In this document: positions 9,983 to 21,873 of the stretch, piece after piece
Layout of the letters: the number at the start of each line of letters is the position of its first letter
Numbering within the stretch: position 1 is the stretch's first letter
DNA from: Orbilia blumenaviensis
Taxonomy: Eukaryota > Ascomycota > Orbiliomycetes > Orbiliales > Orbiliaceae
DNA length: 64,000 nt
Direction of reading: 5' to 3'
NCBI GenBank assembly: GCA_036872755.1
Contig: JAVHNS010000005.1
Span: 1,302,001-1,366,000, forward strand
Notes under the pieces: generated by a model
The model's input: the letters and a program-made list of their open reading frames with translations, nothing else
Told to the model about the DNA's origin: nothing
Database searches by the model: none
Translations under genes and position numbers: made by a program

Positions 9983-11963
9983 TCAAAAGTGCGGGAAGAA
10001 ATTCGTCCAATTAGGCGTATCATAAACCCCCCTCGGCACATCTCTCAGGCTCACAAACGCCTCAACCACCAAATATACCCTTGCGCACCCAAAAGCCATT
10101 ACCACAATTACTCCCAAAGATCCTAGTATGATCTGCGCCAGCCATTTTCCTGCACTTTGTTTCTCACTTGTCATCATATCCTCCTGCCGTTTCCAGAACC
10201 TCCAACTCCCCTGGACTGTAAACCCACCAACCCACCTGTCGAAAGCCTTACTCTTTTGCTTTGTAAGGAATAACAGGAAGGACAGGACGCCGGAACAACT
10301 TATAAACACCGCACTGACCAGCCATAGAACCCTCTCGATATCTGTCGGGAAGTGTTCCTTCCACGCCGCAATGTGTAGTCCACCATATGCTGCTGCAGTA
10401 AATGCCAGTATACTCTTCAGGTGATCTCGATGGACATTGACATGTCCCAAATACGACAACCCTGAGAAGTTTTTGATATGTGTGTCCAGGTAATATGTTT
10501 CTCCAAGAAACACACCCAGTGATGAAGTCGTAAAGTAGTAATTTAAATAGCCGTCACGGAGTTTGCATTCTTCATATAAATCTTGGGCGGCCGTCCCCGC
10601 TAACCGCCATCGCTCAAGTTGAAATGATGTTACCGGTGGCTGACGGGAAGGGTGTATATCCGATTGCGCCCAACGGCAGTAACGCGGTGCATGCTGTAGG
10701 ACACTCATCGGTGTTTGTAACTCCATGAAACACCGATGGGTAGGCGACACATCGCTATGCTTTTCCGAAATTTGGTAGTCGAAACGAGTAGCGGAGCGAG
10801 TTATGCCACGCTTCGCTGGTGGAACACCGATAACTAACGTGCATATATATAATTAGCATCTTGATAAATGCATCAAGTAGTAAGGTTAGAACATACAGGC
10901 TTTCGGATCAGACCTCGCCCTTGATCCTACCGAAAAGTTGGTATACTGCGGTACCTCGGCCTCGCACAAAGACCCTTTCCTATCTACTGCTGGTATTCTC
11001 GTGGGATCTTTATACGCCATACACCGTATTTCCGACACTCCCATCGTCTCGCTTATAGGCGAGCACATATACATCAATGAAACGGCCGGCTCTAGTGCCT
11101 GTTCGTACGGTAGAACCTGCGGGTGATCTAGTTCCAGCGGCTTATTCCACCATAAAAGATACAAAGCTAAGGCGCAAAGAACGTGGCCAATGGTATTAAC
11201 CTCCAGCAGCGATATCGGCATGTGTGCTGCAAGCCGTGAGATAGCCTGTACTATTATATAGCAGGCCTGAACGCATACAAGGGACTTTGCCAGCCAGTCG
11301 CCTTTGCTCTTGTCGCGAATTTCGCGGTCGTCGGTCACGGGGAGCCGGTGGAGGAAGGATAGCATACGGACTCCTTCAGCGGAAAGGGTTATGCGTGGCG
11401 AGCCGTTGAAGGTGCTAGCGCGGGTCTGGACGGCCAGGCCACCCATTGTTGCGAAGAAGCATTGCATCATTGTCCAGGTCGGTTCGCGGGGCGGGTTGGC
11501 CATGTCAAGCTGCCCAAATTATTAGAAAAGTGTGTGTTTTATGTAGAATATAAAAGTATTTTGAACCTACAAGCTCCTCGCGATGTTTCGCATCTTTGTT
11601 GATCTCCTTATACAGCCATCTCGCTGTGAGGTACTGCGCTGAAGCAGTCGCGACCAACAATTCAGGCGCAAATATCCCCAATACAACCCATTTCGCCCTT
11701 GTAAGTGCTTGCCTTTTCAATGATGTCCCTTCAGGTGGAACGTTTAGATGGAGTGCCGACCAGACGCAGAGTGTTAGCGTTATAACACAGCTGCTGACAA
11801 GACTAAATGTGCCCCTGCCATCTGGATCGCCAACCCAGCCGACAGTCGCCGGGAGTATTATTACGCCCGGGCCAAAGCTGGTGTCATCTGGACTTGGTGA
11901 TGCTACTGGAGCGGCGAAAGCGTTACTGTTTAAACCGTAGAGGAGAAGAAAGGCCAAGATCAT
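9983..11963 (-). CDS. Polytopic membrane protein, fungal uncharacterised family, 3 exons
   Basis: About 560 residues in three exons: 11963-11571, 11509-10931 and 10693-9983. Intron 1 is 61 bp (11510-11570); intron 2 is modelled as 237 bp (10694-10930), phase 0. The N-terminus has a signal-like hydrophobic start, then a WVGDPDGRGT loop and a helix ending CVWSALHLNVPP, followed by RAKWVVLGIFAPELL. These are hallmarks of a large Pezizomycotina family of integral membrane proteins of unknown function. Later hydrophobic segments (LLEVNTIGHVLCALALYLLWW; four or so near the C-terminus) give roughly 6-8 helices. The exon 3 start is the least certain point, because intron 2 holds an inverted-repeat structure. 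Divergent from the AT-hook gene. Confidence 0.75.
10707..10831. repeat. Small inverted-repeat element inside an intron
   Basis: ATCGGTGTTT at 10707-10716 is mirrored by AAACACCGAT at 10728-10737; with flanking bases this makes an 11-bp perfect stem and 11-nt loop. It recurs as AACACCGAT at 10823-10831. Between lies another partial inverted pair (AGCGgAGCG and CGCTtCGCT, about 10790-10816). It falls inside the modelled intron 2 of the membrane-protein gene, and could be a short MITE relic or a hairpin that helps fold a long intron. Confidence 0.5.
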
Positions 11964-12645
11964 GTTTTGTCCAGAACAGAATTAGGAGGGACGGGCAAGC
12001 GATAACGCATTATTAAATCCGTCAGCCGCAGTTGGTGCCCTGAGCGGAATGCAAGTCGGGACGGAGTTATCGATATCGCAGGAGCCGGTGGCTATTGGGC
12101 TTCAGGATCAAAACAGCATCTGCATTCGTGCATTATGGCCGAGGTTATAGGGACGAATCGAGGGAAATAAAAATGAAGTCGTGCTGACATTTCGAAGTGG
12201 TTTTAAACCGTGCCATCCCAGAGTTTCAGCTGGGCTGACCACTGCTGCACCATCCCTGTTGGAACCATTGCATTGCATGCATGCTATGGGCTGCCGTGGT
12301 CCGGGATGACCAACAGTTATGGTTACGAAGTCAAAATCGGGAACTAGCCACAGATATCGATCGATAACTTGGACTTTAACTGCGAGCGGTTAGCTACCGA
12401 TCGATCTCCCCAACTACGGCTTGGTGGAGCTCCCTTCCTTGCAATTCCTTAGTATGGGAGTATATATTTAATACCAGATCATGATCTGAAGCCGACGTTG
12501 ACGTTGCGTGAAGTGAGTTCGTGAAGAAGTGAAGTTAAGCTGGTGCACTGTTTAAGACGAGGGAACTTGCCGACGCACCGAAGCCAAACCGTCCATCTTC
12601 GTGACTTCCCCCCTACGATTAGGTACCGGTGCCATGATCTGAACC
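11964..12645. promoter_or_regulatory. Divergent promoter region, membrane protein and AT-hook gene
   Basis: 682 bp between two divergently transcribed genes. I see no coding frame with family resemblance. ATATCGATCGAT-type strings occur near 12354-12400 and a TATATATTTAATA string near 12460-12473. Confidence 0.45.
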
Positions 12646-13851
12646 ATGTCCCACATCAACATCCCCCATCCATCCCCACGTTCTTCAATACCATCAACGT
12701 CTCCGATACATCTCTCTTCACCATCTTCCGACGGGTGGAAACACATAATCTCCGTTGCACAAGCATTCTCCGATCGTCTCTCTCAACTTCCACACGATAC
12801 CCCTGTCGCCACTAACCGTCGTTGGAGCCGACGTTGTCATGATAAAGGCATAACTGGCACAAAAGCATCTACGACTGAAGTACCAACAACAACGACAAAA
12901 ACAACAGCAGAGAAAATAGGGTCTTCTCCTGTTTCGTCACCGGTAGCATCTACATCAGCCGATGGTGCAAACGATGATACCCAGCCAAAACGCCGTCGAG
13001 GTCGCCCGGCAGGCAGTACCAAAAAGTTAGCCCCACCAGCGATTGTCGCAGCAAAGCGGAATCTACGACGGATATCTCAAATCTCAGACCAGCAATGGGG
13101 ACACAAAGAACCCGAAGTTGCAAACGAAACACCAGCGGAAACGGCAACACAGGATGAGGATATCCCGCTACACCCAAGGCGATCTACAAGGTCTACTCGA
13201 CAACAGAAGGAGGGCGTAGTCGGAGAAAGTCCCTCCCATGATAAGATCGCCAGCCATCGAATCCCAGTGGAGTTGATAAATGAGCTCGGAGCCGAACTTG
13301 AGGGAAACGCCGAGCCAGAAGCAGAAATCTCTATTGAAGCTACATCCGAACCCCGACAATCCCGGAAACAGCCAGCTCCCAGTTGCCAAACTCCCTCTAC
13401 CCTATTCTTCTTCACTGTCCTCCCAAAACCCACTCCATCCCATCTGGCCAGACATAACCGTTCTAATGCCTTTACATTCTCAATGCAAGCTCTCAGCCAC
13501 CGCCGAACAGTGACATCTGACAACGTCGTTATGCTGTGCATGCGTGCCAGAGTGAGGAAGCAGAAACGTATGCGCGAGGCGGGTATCACGCAGAGTATTA
13601 TAAAAAGGCCACAAGGCAGGTTCCTGACGCGAAATATACGAGTTATGGAGCGCCGAGTGGAAAAGATAAACAAGAAAAAAGGGAAACAAGTCGATCGCAG
13701 AATTGACCCAGTGATTGAAGTCGGAGAACCTCGGGAGGAGCAACCCTTGAACGAAAACGAACTAGACACTTCGCAGGATCAGATAGACATCGAAGAGGCA
13801 GAAACATCAGGGCAAAAGCGAGGCAGAAAGAGAAAGAGAATACCACACTAG
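12646..13851 (+). CDS. AT-hook-containing basic nuclear protein, hypothetical
   Basis: 401-residue single-exon protein, rich in Ser/Thr/Pro and charged residues, with no globular fold I recognise. A canonical AT-hook (PKRRRGRPAGS, starting at about residue 114) predicts minor-groove DNA binding. RRSTRSTRQQK (about 178-188) and a C-terminal RGRKRKR are basic nuclear-localisation-like runs. A helical, strongly basic middle-to-late section (about 300-360) includes RVRKQKRMREAG and VEKINKKKGK. ATG 12646 is the first Met of the frame. A chromatin or kinetochore role is possible but is only inference from composition. The 3' end is followed by the F-box gene on the same strand. Confidence 0.7.
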   Translation: MSHINIPHPSPRSSIPSTSPIHLSSPSSDGWKHIISVAQAFSDRLSQLPHDTPVATNRRWSRRCHDKGITGTKASTTEVPTTTTKTTAEKIGSSPVSSPVASTSADGANDDTQPKRRRGRPAGSTKKLAPPAIVAAKRNLRRISQISDQQWGHKEPEVANETPAETATQDEDIPLHPRRSTRSTRQQKEGVVGESPSHDKIASHRIPVELINELGAELEGNAEPEAEISIEATSEPRQSRKQPAPSCQTPSTLFFFTVLPKPTPSHLARHNRSNAFTFSMQALSHRRTVTSDNVVMLCMRARVRKQKRMREAGITQSIIKRPQGRFLTRNIRVMERRVEKINKKKGKQVDRRIDPVIEVGEPREEQPLNENELDTSQDQIDIEEAETSGQKRGRKRKRIPH

Positions 13852-14459
13852 CCTTATCGAGTATTGATTGCTCACTATACACGGCCAGGGTTCACCAGAC
13901 CAAGTACACGAAATTTATCAGTTACATATTTGATCTTCTGCGCCTTCAATTTATATACACACGACCTTTCATGTTACACACTGTTTTTATGCAGCATCAT
14001 ATATCAGCATACGCGTGACGGCAGCGACGAGGGAGTTACGGAAAACTTTTGGGAGAATGGTATATAGACAATCCAGGTTTTGTCATTCGTCTACTTTATA
14101 TTTGGGCATTTTATCCAAGCACATACGCTTTCCATACCCCATTTCACCTCTTCCAGGAGGCGGCATTGTAAATTGACTAACATCAGCTGATCAGGCGCTT
14201 TTGTGAGTCAAAGAGGCTATTACCGTTTGAACTAATTCGCGTGAAATGTTGACCAGTCCCTGCGCGTCCAAATGCATTCGCAAGTCACCACGATCCAAGT
14301 CCACCCTATCAAAATGATCTTGGATATGTAATAGATTCATGCAAAAAATTCAAATGGTGACTCACAAAAATATACCCTATTTGACTTGAAGAAGGCTTAT
14401 ATATCAGCTGGCCAACCGGACCTTCAAGATGTTCATAATTCCCACAAACAACGGTAGCT
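13852..14459. other. Intergenic spacer
   Basis: 608 bp between two + strand genes. I see no gene or repeat; it presumably holds the 3' UTR of the AT-hook gene and the F-box gene promoter. Confidence 0.4.
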
Positions 14460-16697
14460 ATGGCAAGCTTGATAACACTCAGTCGAATCTCAGAACTCTT
14501 CAATGAAGTCTCCAGATATCTCGAACAAGGAGACCTGTATTCCCTCCTTCTGACTTGTCGGGCTCTCCACCTGAAAACGTATAACCGACTATGGGAAACT
14601 ATCCAATTAGAAACAGGTACCTGGTCTTATAAACGTGCCTCAACGAAGCGGAGCGCTGCCCAATTATACAGGCTTACTTCGAGTCTGTTTCCCGCGACAA
14701 CATCTGGTTTCAACGGAGCTGCTTCCTCGCCACTTTCATGTCCTATGGTAGATCCATATCCTTCATTATTACCAGTTCCACGTCGAAAGTCAACGTGCCA
14801 CAGGCTCGCCAATATCATCAATACTCTAGGGCCGCAAAATACTGGTCTATCTCTTACGAGAAAACTTGTATTTGAGAGCAAGTCATCCTTCTCTGGCAAT
14901 GCGTTAGTTCAAAGCGGTTTGACGGGGCATATACAAACCCTTCTGATGAATGGGACCTTGAACCTCAGCTGCGTGGAGTTAGATTTCGATCGTATGTAAT
15001 ATTATTCGACGGGCCATTTTCTGTCCCATAGCCGTAACCCTTTTTGCTGATAATATACAGTGTTCGTGTCCGACGAGGCCGACAAAGAGGCAATATCCTC
15101 ATTCTTAACTCACCTCAGGGAATACTCAAAATCCAAATTTCCAGGGGAATTCTCCATCATTCTTGTTTCCACGCTCAGCGTAATCATGCCTCAGCTGATC
15201 GATGTTGAAAAGGTCACCAGCCTACAGCTGTCTATGGGCTGGACGCATACTATGGGAATCATACCTACCACCGATAGGTATTTCATGTCAGAAGAGGAAT
15301 ACAATAATGAGGTGTTTGGGGGTCCTTTTGTCGAACGCCGTTCTTCCCACCCCGGCTACAACCCCCTATACAGTAAGGCCCTCATCAAGCGCCTTACTTC
15401 TCTCCTATTGCGAACTCCAAATTTAACAGCGTTGACTCTTCGAGCGCCGGGGCTTTGCTCCGAATTCGAGGACCATCTACAGATGGATCCAAACTTAACA
15501 GAACCACTGCAAGACCTTCAAGCTGCTATCTACTCACTTTCGAAGCTCCGGGAATTGATCTTCGACGGCGAATTCTGTCATCCATCGTGCTTTATTGCTC
15601 CTCCGGAGAGTGTGCGAGCGGTCAGTTACGCTGGTCAACTATCTCACATCTGGTTCCAATCCTTTAAGGGCTGTCAATTTACGAATGTAAAGACGTTGAG
15701 CATCCACACCAGAAGCAACTCGATACCCTATTATAACAGAGCTCGATGTTATGAGGGCGATTTCAGGATACAGCCTCTAGGAGACGTGGCCATCTCCGGG
15801 CTTACAAAATTTGACTTTTTGGATGATACAGCTGCAGCACCGCTAGATTTTACGCCCTGCATCCTCAGAAGGAACCCTAATTTAGATAGAGCCTCGAGGC
15901 AACGGGCCGCCGAAATGTTATCCTTACGGCTACAATTGACCGCGCAAGCGCGACTCGAGAGAGCCTGCAATAATTCACTCGATTATCTTCAAGAAGCAGA
16001 GAAACACAATCCATATTTGAGATCATCACTTCCAGCCGATTATTCTTCCAATAGTGAGAAGGGGGTAATTGAACTTGGAAACCAATGTCTAAAAATGCTT
16101 CCAAACGCAATCGACAAAATTGAAAGATGGGATGATGCCCAGTCATCGGCGAGGGAACACACAGTTCTATGCGAGAAGAAGATCAATTCTCTACTTGCAA
16201 GATTTAAAACCATGCTTACTCTAGAATACGCCCAAGAGCTGCTTGATAGAGGAGACACAACGGAACGCCCCGAAGATGTAGCAAATACATCGAAAAAGTG
16301 TTTGCAGAGGATGCTGGATAACTTCGACGATCACGCTTGGTGGGAAGCCGCTCGTACCCAAGCCTATAATGCCACAGGGATATGTAGGCGCAGGGTTACC
16401 AACCATATTAGCTCTTTCACCGCGAAAGAATCAACAGATTATATTCTTGGTTTGGTAGATTCTGGCGAACTAGATAATATAGATGTGGAGTTGGCATCTG
16501 AGAAATTTATACAGGACTGCGCTCAGAAGCTTAGCTTCACAGAATTTACAGAAACTCAATCACTATCCGAAAGCGAAACGCAGGCCCTCCTTGGGTTTCC
16601 CCCAGCATACCCATTCCAACCTGCTATAATACCACCAGGAGGAATACTGGCAGACCCACACCTTCAAAGTACTAACTTCTTCAGTTCTCATTGGTAG
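14460..16697 (+). CDS. F-box-like protein, two exons
   Basis: Exons 14460-14991 and 15061-16697 with one 69-bp intron (GTATGT...ATACAG); the junction gives ELDFDLFVSDEADKE without a frame break, total 722 residues. The N-terminus (about 8-50) is a degenerate F-box: ISELFNEVSRYLEQGDLYSLLLTCRALH, then NRLWETI, as in fungal F-box proteins that present substrates to SCF ubiquitin ligases. The middle is leucine-rich with LTALTLR and LRELIFDGEF segments, resembling the irregular repeat region of this class. The C-terminal 270 residues are mostly helical and charged, and unrecognised. Substrate unknown. Convergent with ERG3. Confidence 0.75.
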
Positions 16698-17200
16698 ATT
16701 ATTCTTGTTAGCATTGATTGAGTATCCCATCCAATATATTTTTTTCCATCCCCGCAAATTATATACAAAAAGTGGATGACAGTCCAAGAAAAGATCCAAA
16801 AATTCTCCCAAGAAAAGTATCACTTTTTCTTTTTTCTTTTTCTTTCTTTCTCTTTTTTCTCTCGTTGATAGTATTAAGTAGGTAATATCCTCGACATCGG
16901 TCGTCATGGAACAGAATAGGAATAAAAACGCTTGCGTGAAAAACAAAAGGAAAAAAGTCAAGACAAGAATATACACCGAAGCGGCTCTATTTCTCGGGGT
17001 GATGAGTAAATAGAAGAGAATCGAAAGAAACCTGACGCCGTATATACTGTATCTGCCAGTAATTATTTTGCCTCAAAAAAAACAGACCCATCCACCGCAC
17101 CTTCCATTAAAATTATTCCTCCCCGAGATTACCCATATTATTCGTTATCTTCGTCAAAATTCTCCTCGCTCACCCCCCAAGATGTATTTTCTATAAGCCT
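16698..17200. other. Convergent 3' intergenic region
   Basis: About 500 bp between the F-box and ERG3 stop codons. It has a TTTTTCTTTTTTCT pyrimidine tract (about 16824-16862). No gene seen; both 3' UTRs must lie here. Confidence 0.45.
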
Positions 17201-18429
17201 TTACTTTGACTTCTTTGGCTCATCTTCGTGGTTATATTCTCTGAAAGAATCATCACCCTCAACTTCCTTGACCATCTTCTCCATCTCCTTGACTTGCTTA
17301 TCCAACTCAGCCTTGCTCATCTTAGTCTCCTTGTAGAAGAGCTCGAGATTTGGTGGTCTGTAAGAACCGCCAAGACGATCCCAGAGAGTGGTGAACTGGC
17401 CGTAGTTATAGTTGAAGTAGAGATGGTGCATGGTGTGGCAAGCAGCGCCGTTGATGATTGGGGAGTTGGCGACATATTCTCCGTCGTCTATTTAGGTTTT
17501 TCAAAGTTAGCGACACTGCCACTGCCGAGAAAATACCAAGAAACTTTTGTAAAATTAAATGAGGGACTTACGGATCATGACAGTCCAGATGTTAACGAAG
17601 ACAAAGAGACCAACATAGGCGTATTTCCAGAGTGGGAGAATCAATGGGAAGAGATGGTATGGCAAGCTCTGGGCCCATCCGTCGACGGGGTGGAAAGCGT
17701 GGCTGGCGTATGGGCTGGGCATGATCCACTTGTGGTGGGCCTTGTGCAAAAACTTGTAGATAGATGGATGATGGAGTCCACGATGGATGAGATAGATCAA
17801 TGCATCAGTGAAGATGATGAAGATTGGAAATTGGAGATAGAAGTAGGTACGGCCGTACTGGTTGGCATTGTCGAAGAGGAGGGTGTGACCACGGACTTCG
17901 GCGAGGAAGAATGGAGCTGTGAGCAAAGACATTCCTGGGTGAGCCTTCATGGAGACCCAAATTTCCTGGCGGATTTGATTCTTCAAGAATTTGGGGTGCT
18001 TGAAGGTATCCTTGTCAAAGACAAAGATATAGGAGAGGGTCGACGATATGAAGTAGAGCAAGCAGCCGAAAACCCTGCCGTTGCCAGTTAGCATACAATC
18101 GCATGACATAGCAATCAAAAGATACAATAATGTACGTACCAGGTAATGAGAAACAGGGAAAAGAACTGTCGGTAGATATCATCTCTTGGTAGAACTGAAA
18201 GATCGGCATATTTTCCTGGGAGAAGTCCGATGAGATTGGTCAACTGGACGGCACTGTCGAAAGCTTGCCCTTGGATTGAAGGAGCTATCTTTGAGATCTT
18301 GACAGCGGCTGTATGGTTCGTATTGGCGCCAAATACATCTGGGGAAGCAGAAATGTTGCCGACTGGAAGTACAGAGGCGTAAAAGCGGTCGAGGAAAAGC
18401 GTGTCGCAGAGGGATAGTACAACATCCAT
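17201..18429 (-). CDS. ERG3: Sterol C-5 desaturase (ergosterol pathway)
   Basis: Introduces the C-5(6) double bond into episterol-type sterols in the endoplasmic reticulum, using iron, oxygen and cytochrome b5. The model has 3 exons (18429-18140, 18074-17572, 17487-17201; introns 65 and 84 bp) and 359 residues, the usual fungal length. All three histidine boxes of the fatty-acid hydroxylase superfamily are present: H194-RGL-HH199, H207-KAHH211 and H282-TMHH286. IHDGEY is rebuilt across intron 2, and HLYFNYNYGQFTTLWDRLGG follows box 3. Four hydrophobic segments fit the family topology. The C-terminus ends in a charged KSK tail. A GTTAGT donor near 18776 and a TTTTCTAG acceptor near 18530 suggest a 5' UTR intron of about 250 bp. 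Confidence 0.96.
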
Positions 18430-20366
18430 TTCGGCGACGGTTTCTAGGATGCCTCCTAGATGAAAGAACTATTGACGACGATGAAGACGAAGACGAAAAT
18501 GAGATGAAGAGGGGTGAATTGAAGGGGCCTAGAAAAATAGACACAGGAGACAGTCAGTCAGTTTGTTCAGTCCCTGCAAATGAACCCGTGCAACATTTGC
18601 ATTCAAATAGGCAGCTGGACAACAGGCATCCCAACAATTCCATTTTAATTCCCACAAGGACTCCTTATTGTTACTTGGCTGTGCGCCTCATACATAGCTG
18701 CTGGTTGCAGCATCCGCGATGCTCCGGCAAACCAAGTAAAATAAAACAAAACGGACAGAGGAGAGCTAACTAACCTTCAATTGACGACGAAGACGATGAA
18801 GCCAACGACGATAGTGCCGGACGGCAGAGCAGAAGACCGTGAGAACAAAAGAGTGTTGGTGTGTTGACTGTCGTTGGATGTCGTGGTTGCCCAGCTACGC
18901 CTTTGATCTAGTGACTGACTGACTGCAGGAGTCGGCACTCAGTATCTACCGTGGCTGGCTCCAAACTGCTGCGCTGCAAACTCGAAGATTCAAAACTGCA
19001 ACTGCAACTGTCAATTGCTAGATATCAAACCGGCGGCGGGCTGCTCGATGGAAAAGAAAGAACACCCTCAATTGGCGACCAGCTGCAAGTTAAGTAAAAT
19101 GCCAATTGCTAACAATTCGGCCTCTCGCCTTCCCACAATCCGAACAAATTTTCTCTGTTCTGGCACCGTCATAGCCGACATGCTTCCGGCGCACACAAAA
19201 CCCTCGCATTTTACCCCTGTCTTCGACTTCAATGGCTGCCGTTGAAATTGGCACTCCTAGTAACTAGGCTCAATCAGGCATCGTGCAGCCGGCGTGCGCG
19301 TTCCATTGGCCGGCGATAAGATCATCGTGGTCTGTTAGTGGGCTTTTTGCTCTCCTTTTCCCGACTTCTCCCATCGGACTTTTCATTGTCCGCCGCGCGA
19401 TCTTGCGGGTTGGTACTTCCTTTGATTATCAATCCTAGCTTTATCTCTTTCATCTCCCATCTTATCGAGGTACCATCTATCGATCTCATCTGGTCTATTC
19501 ATGAAACGTCGCGATTCGGGCAAGATACATTATAAAATAAAGTTATGTAGCTTTCAAACTTCACCCGTGCACGGCTGCCAAGTTTCAATGCCACCAAATT
19601 TGCGGTCATCTGGGCCTTAATAGACTCCAGAGGAGTTTTAGCCGCATAATTCTAGGCAATGAATAGCTATAGGGCGCAAAAGGTAGCATTTCCTACTCCA
19701 TGCACGCCACTATATTTCAGAACCCAGACCATATGTCTCGTATTCCTAGTTTTTAAAATCACGCATACCTCTATTTTTCTACCAACCGAGAGATACTCGT
19801 CTCCCACAGGGAATCAAAGCTCAGAACTTGGGTCAGCTATCGGAAAGGGAGCCAATGGCCTACGAGCATAAATCGCATGCATATGCATTATCTGATGGCG
19901 GTGACACAGACAGAAAGGAACGCCAACCCTCAAGTGATTTTCTACATCGCACTACGCCCGGTTGGAACCAAGGTTGTGATTCCACGGCTAAATGATGGGC
20001 TGTATTGTCGGGTTAGAAATTCGGCTGGGGTATGTGTTTAGGTGGGTAACAGGCCACCTTCGCAGCTATTGCGCTTAAGCTACTCCCAGTAATTTAGGTA
20101 AATATATTAATTAATCAATTCTTCAACCTTCCAATCAACTACCTCTATTCTAAAAGTCATGTTGATCGTTATAAGATCATATAAGTGCAACCTTAAAACC
20201 CAAGCTTCACCTTGTGGTTTGTTTTTCTTTTTCTTTCTTTGCTTATTAAACTAAATTATTATAGCTGAAACTAGTACATAGGCAACATATAAGCATCGCT
20301 CTTGCGTAAGAAATAGGTTTCTCTATGGACAACAAGTAGTCTTAAACGGCATCTCTTAGTTAACAC
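18430..20366. other. ERG3 promoter and long spacer
   Basis: No supported gene. It holds the likely ERG3 5' UTR with a probable intron (about 18529-18776), a CAACTGCAACTGTCAATTG-like area near 18990-19015, and otherwise unremarkable sequence down to the histidine phosphatase stop. Confidence 0.45.
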
Positions 20367-21005
20367 TCAATTGATCTCAACAGGTATAAGGACAGTTGGC
20401 CCAAAGTCACAGGTTTCGTTCGTATCGACATTAACTCCGATCCTCAGTGATTTCGCATTTGCTTTAACTTCTTCATCAGTAGCAAATCGATACGATCGTG
20501 TTTCACAGACGTTAAATCGATCTCCTTGAATAAGATAAGCTATGAACCCTCGATGTGTGACGACGGCAATATTTCTATAATTCTTTGACAATTCTTTTAA
20601 ACGCCGTCGGACTTCTTCCGCGCGTATGGTAGCCCCCTCGATAGTGTGCGGGGGATAGTCCCACTCTTCCGAACACTCCGCGAAATTAAACTGTGGGAAC
20701 TTCGTAGACAATTCCGCCTTTGATAAGCCTTTATTGCAGATTGCATCGTGCGACTCGCGTAAATCGGGCCAGATTTGTACCTCGACCTGGGATGACACTT
20801 GGGCTGGATCAAGAAGGGACGGAAATACATTGATGGCAGTTTGAATAGTACGCGTCATTGGCGAGATAATAATGAGATCAGGACTGGTAGGTATATTTAT
20901 CAGTCTTGTGGCTTCCTGTCCTGCGACCGTGAGAGGCGGGTCCCGGTGGGGGTAGCCGCGCTCAACGTTATGGAGAGCTTGTCCATGGCGAATGATATGT
21001 ATCAT
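20367..21005 (-). CDS. Histidine phosphatase superfamily protein (phosphoglycerate mutase-like)
   Basis: 212-residue protein of histidine phosphatase clan branch 1. It starts MIHIIRHGQALHN, giving the RHG catalytic histidine; SPMTRTIQTA supplies the phosphate-pocket Arg, DLRESHDA the general acid region, and VVTHRGF the second catalytic His. It resembles the small fungal PGM-like phosphatases of unknown substrate rather than glycolytic phosphoglycerate mutase. Start: ATG 21005 sits directly before the conserved strand. Just upstream, a GTAAGT at about 21072 and AG sites suggest a 5' UTR intron. Divergent from CAF16, sharing an 868-bp intergenic region. Confidence 0.88.
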   Translation of the reverse strand: MIHIIRHGQALHNVERGYPHRDPPLTVAGQEATRLINIPTSPDLIIISPMTRTIQTAINVFPSLLDPAQVSSQVEVQIWPDLRESHDAICNKGLSKAELSTKFPQFNFAECSEEWDYPPHTIEGATIRAEEVRRRLKELSKNYRNIAVVTHRGFIAYLIQGDRFNVCETRSYRFATDEEVKANAKSLRIGVNVDTNETCDFGPTVLIPVEIN

Positions 21006-21873
21006 AATTATAGATGCTGTCTGACTTATTAACTGCCCGGTTCGCATCGGAACGCAGATTTTTCGGTACTTACCTTCCAATGTTGAAGATTATGCTAGAA
21101 TAGCACAAGGCGAAAAGGTTGAGAGAATTTTATAATCAAAGCTGAGAATATGAAATACGAAATATCTAAGAGAATAACAATGATTTATTTTTGGTTTTAC
21201 AACATCTGTGGTAAACGTGGGTGGTATAGGACTATGAGGTTGGCGATCAATATCGCTTGCCCGCGTTGTCGACGTGGTATTTTAACTAGGTCGTCGTCTT
21301 GATCCTAGGGATAACGATACGGCAGTTGCCCTATAAGCGCAAGTCGTAATCACAGGTTACTCGTTCCTGATCTTCTGCGGCTATTATCCGGATGAGTACT
21401 GGCGCGGTAGATGCCTTCGCTGGTATGCGGCTACTAGCTGTTAATGTCGCCTGCAACATATAAGCATGCGTAGATACCTACCTGGGTACTTGTAAACAAT
21501 TAGGCAGTGTGGTAAGCTTACCTATAAAGGCACGCACACGAGTCGACCGCTCATTAAACGTTATATTAGTGAAATACTTTTAGATCAATCAGTATAACCA
21601 CGTATACCAAGTATAGGGTGATAAAAGTGATCAAAGTCATATCGGATAAGTTGATTTGTGTTTGGTGGTAGATAGTAGAGTACCTAGATCGATGGGACTC
21701 TTTCTTGATCCAACTCAAGCAAGGCTGGCCAGGATCCCGATTACAGCAATTATATTACTGGTAGCCCTGTCGATTTGAAAGCTCTCTCGCTTATTACCGG
21801 CTCCACGAAAGGTATTTGAATCGAAGGATCGATCGGGACAACACTCTTCAATGTTGTATTTTCACATCCTCTG
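21006..21873. promoter_or_regulatory. Divergent promoter, histidine phosphatase and CAF16
   Basis: 868 bp between divergent genes. It contains a TACCTACCTGGGTAC string near 21476 and a few AT-rich runs. No coding frame supported. Confidence 0.4.
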
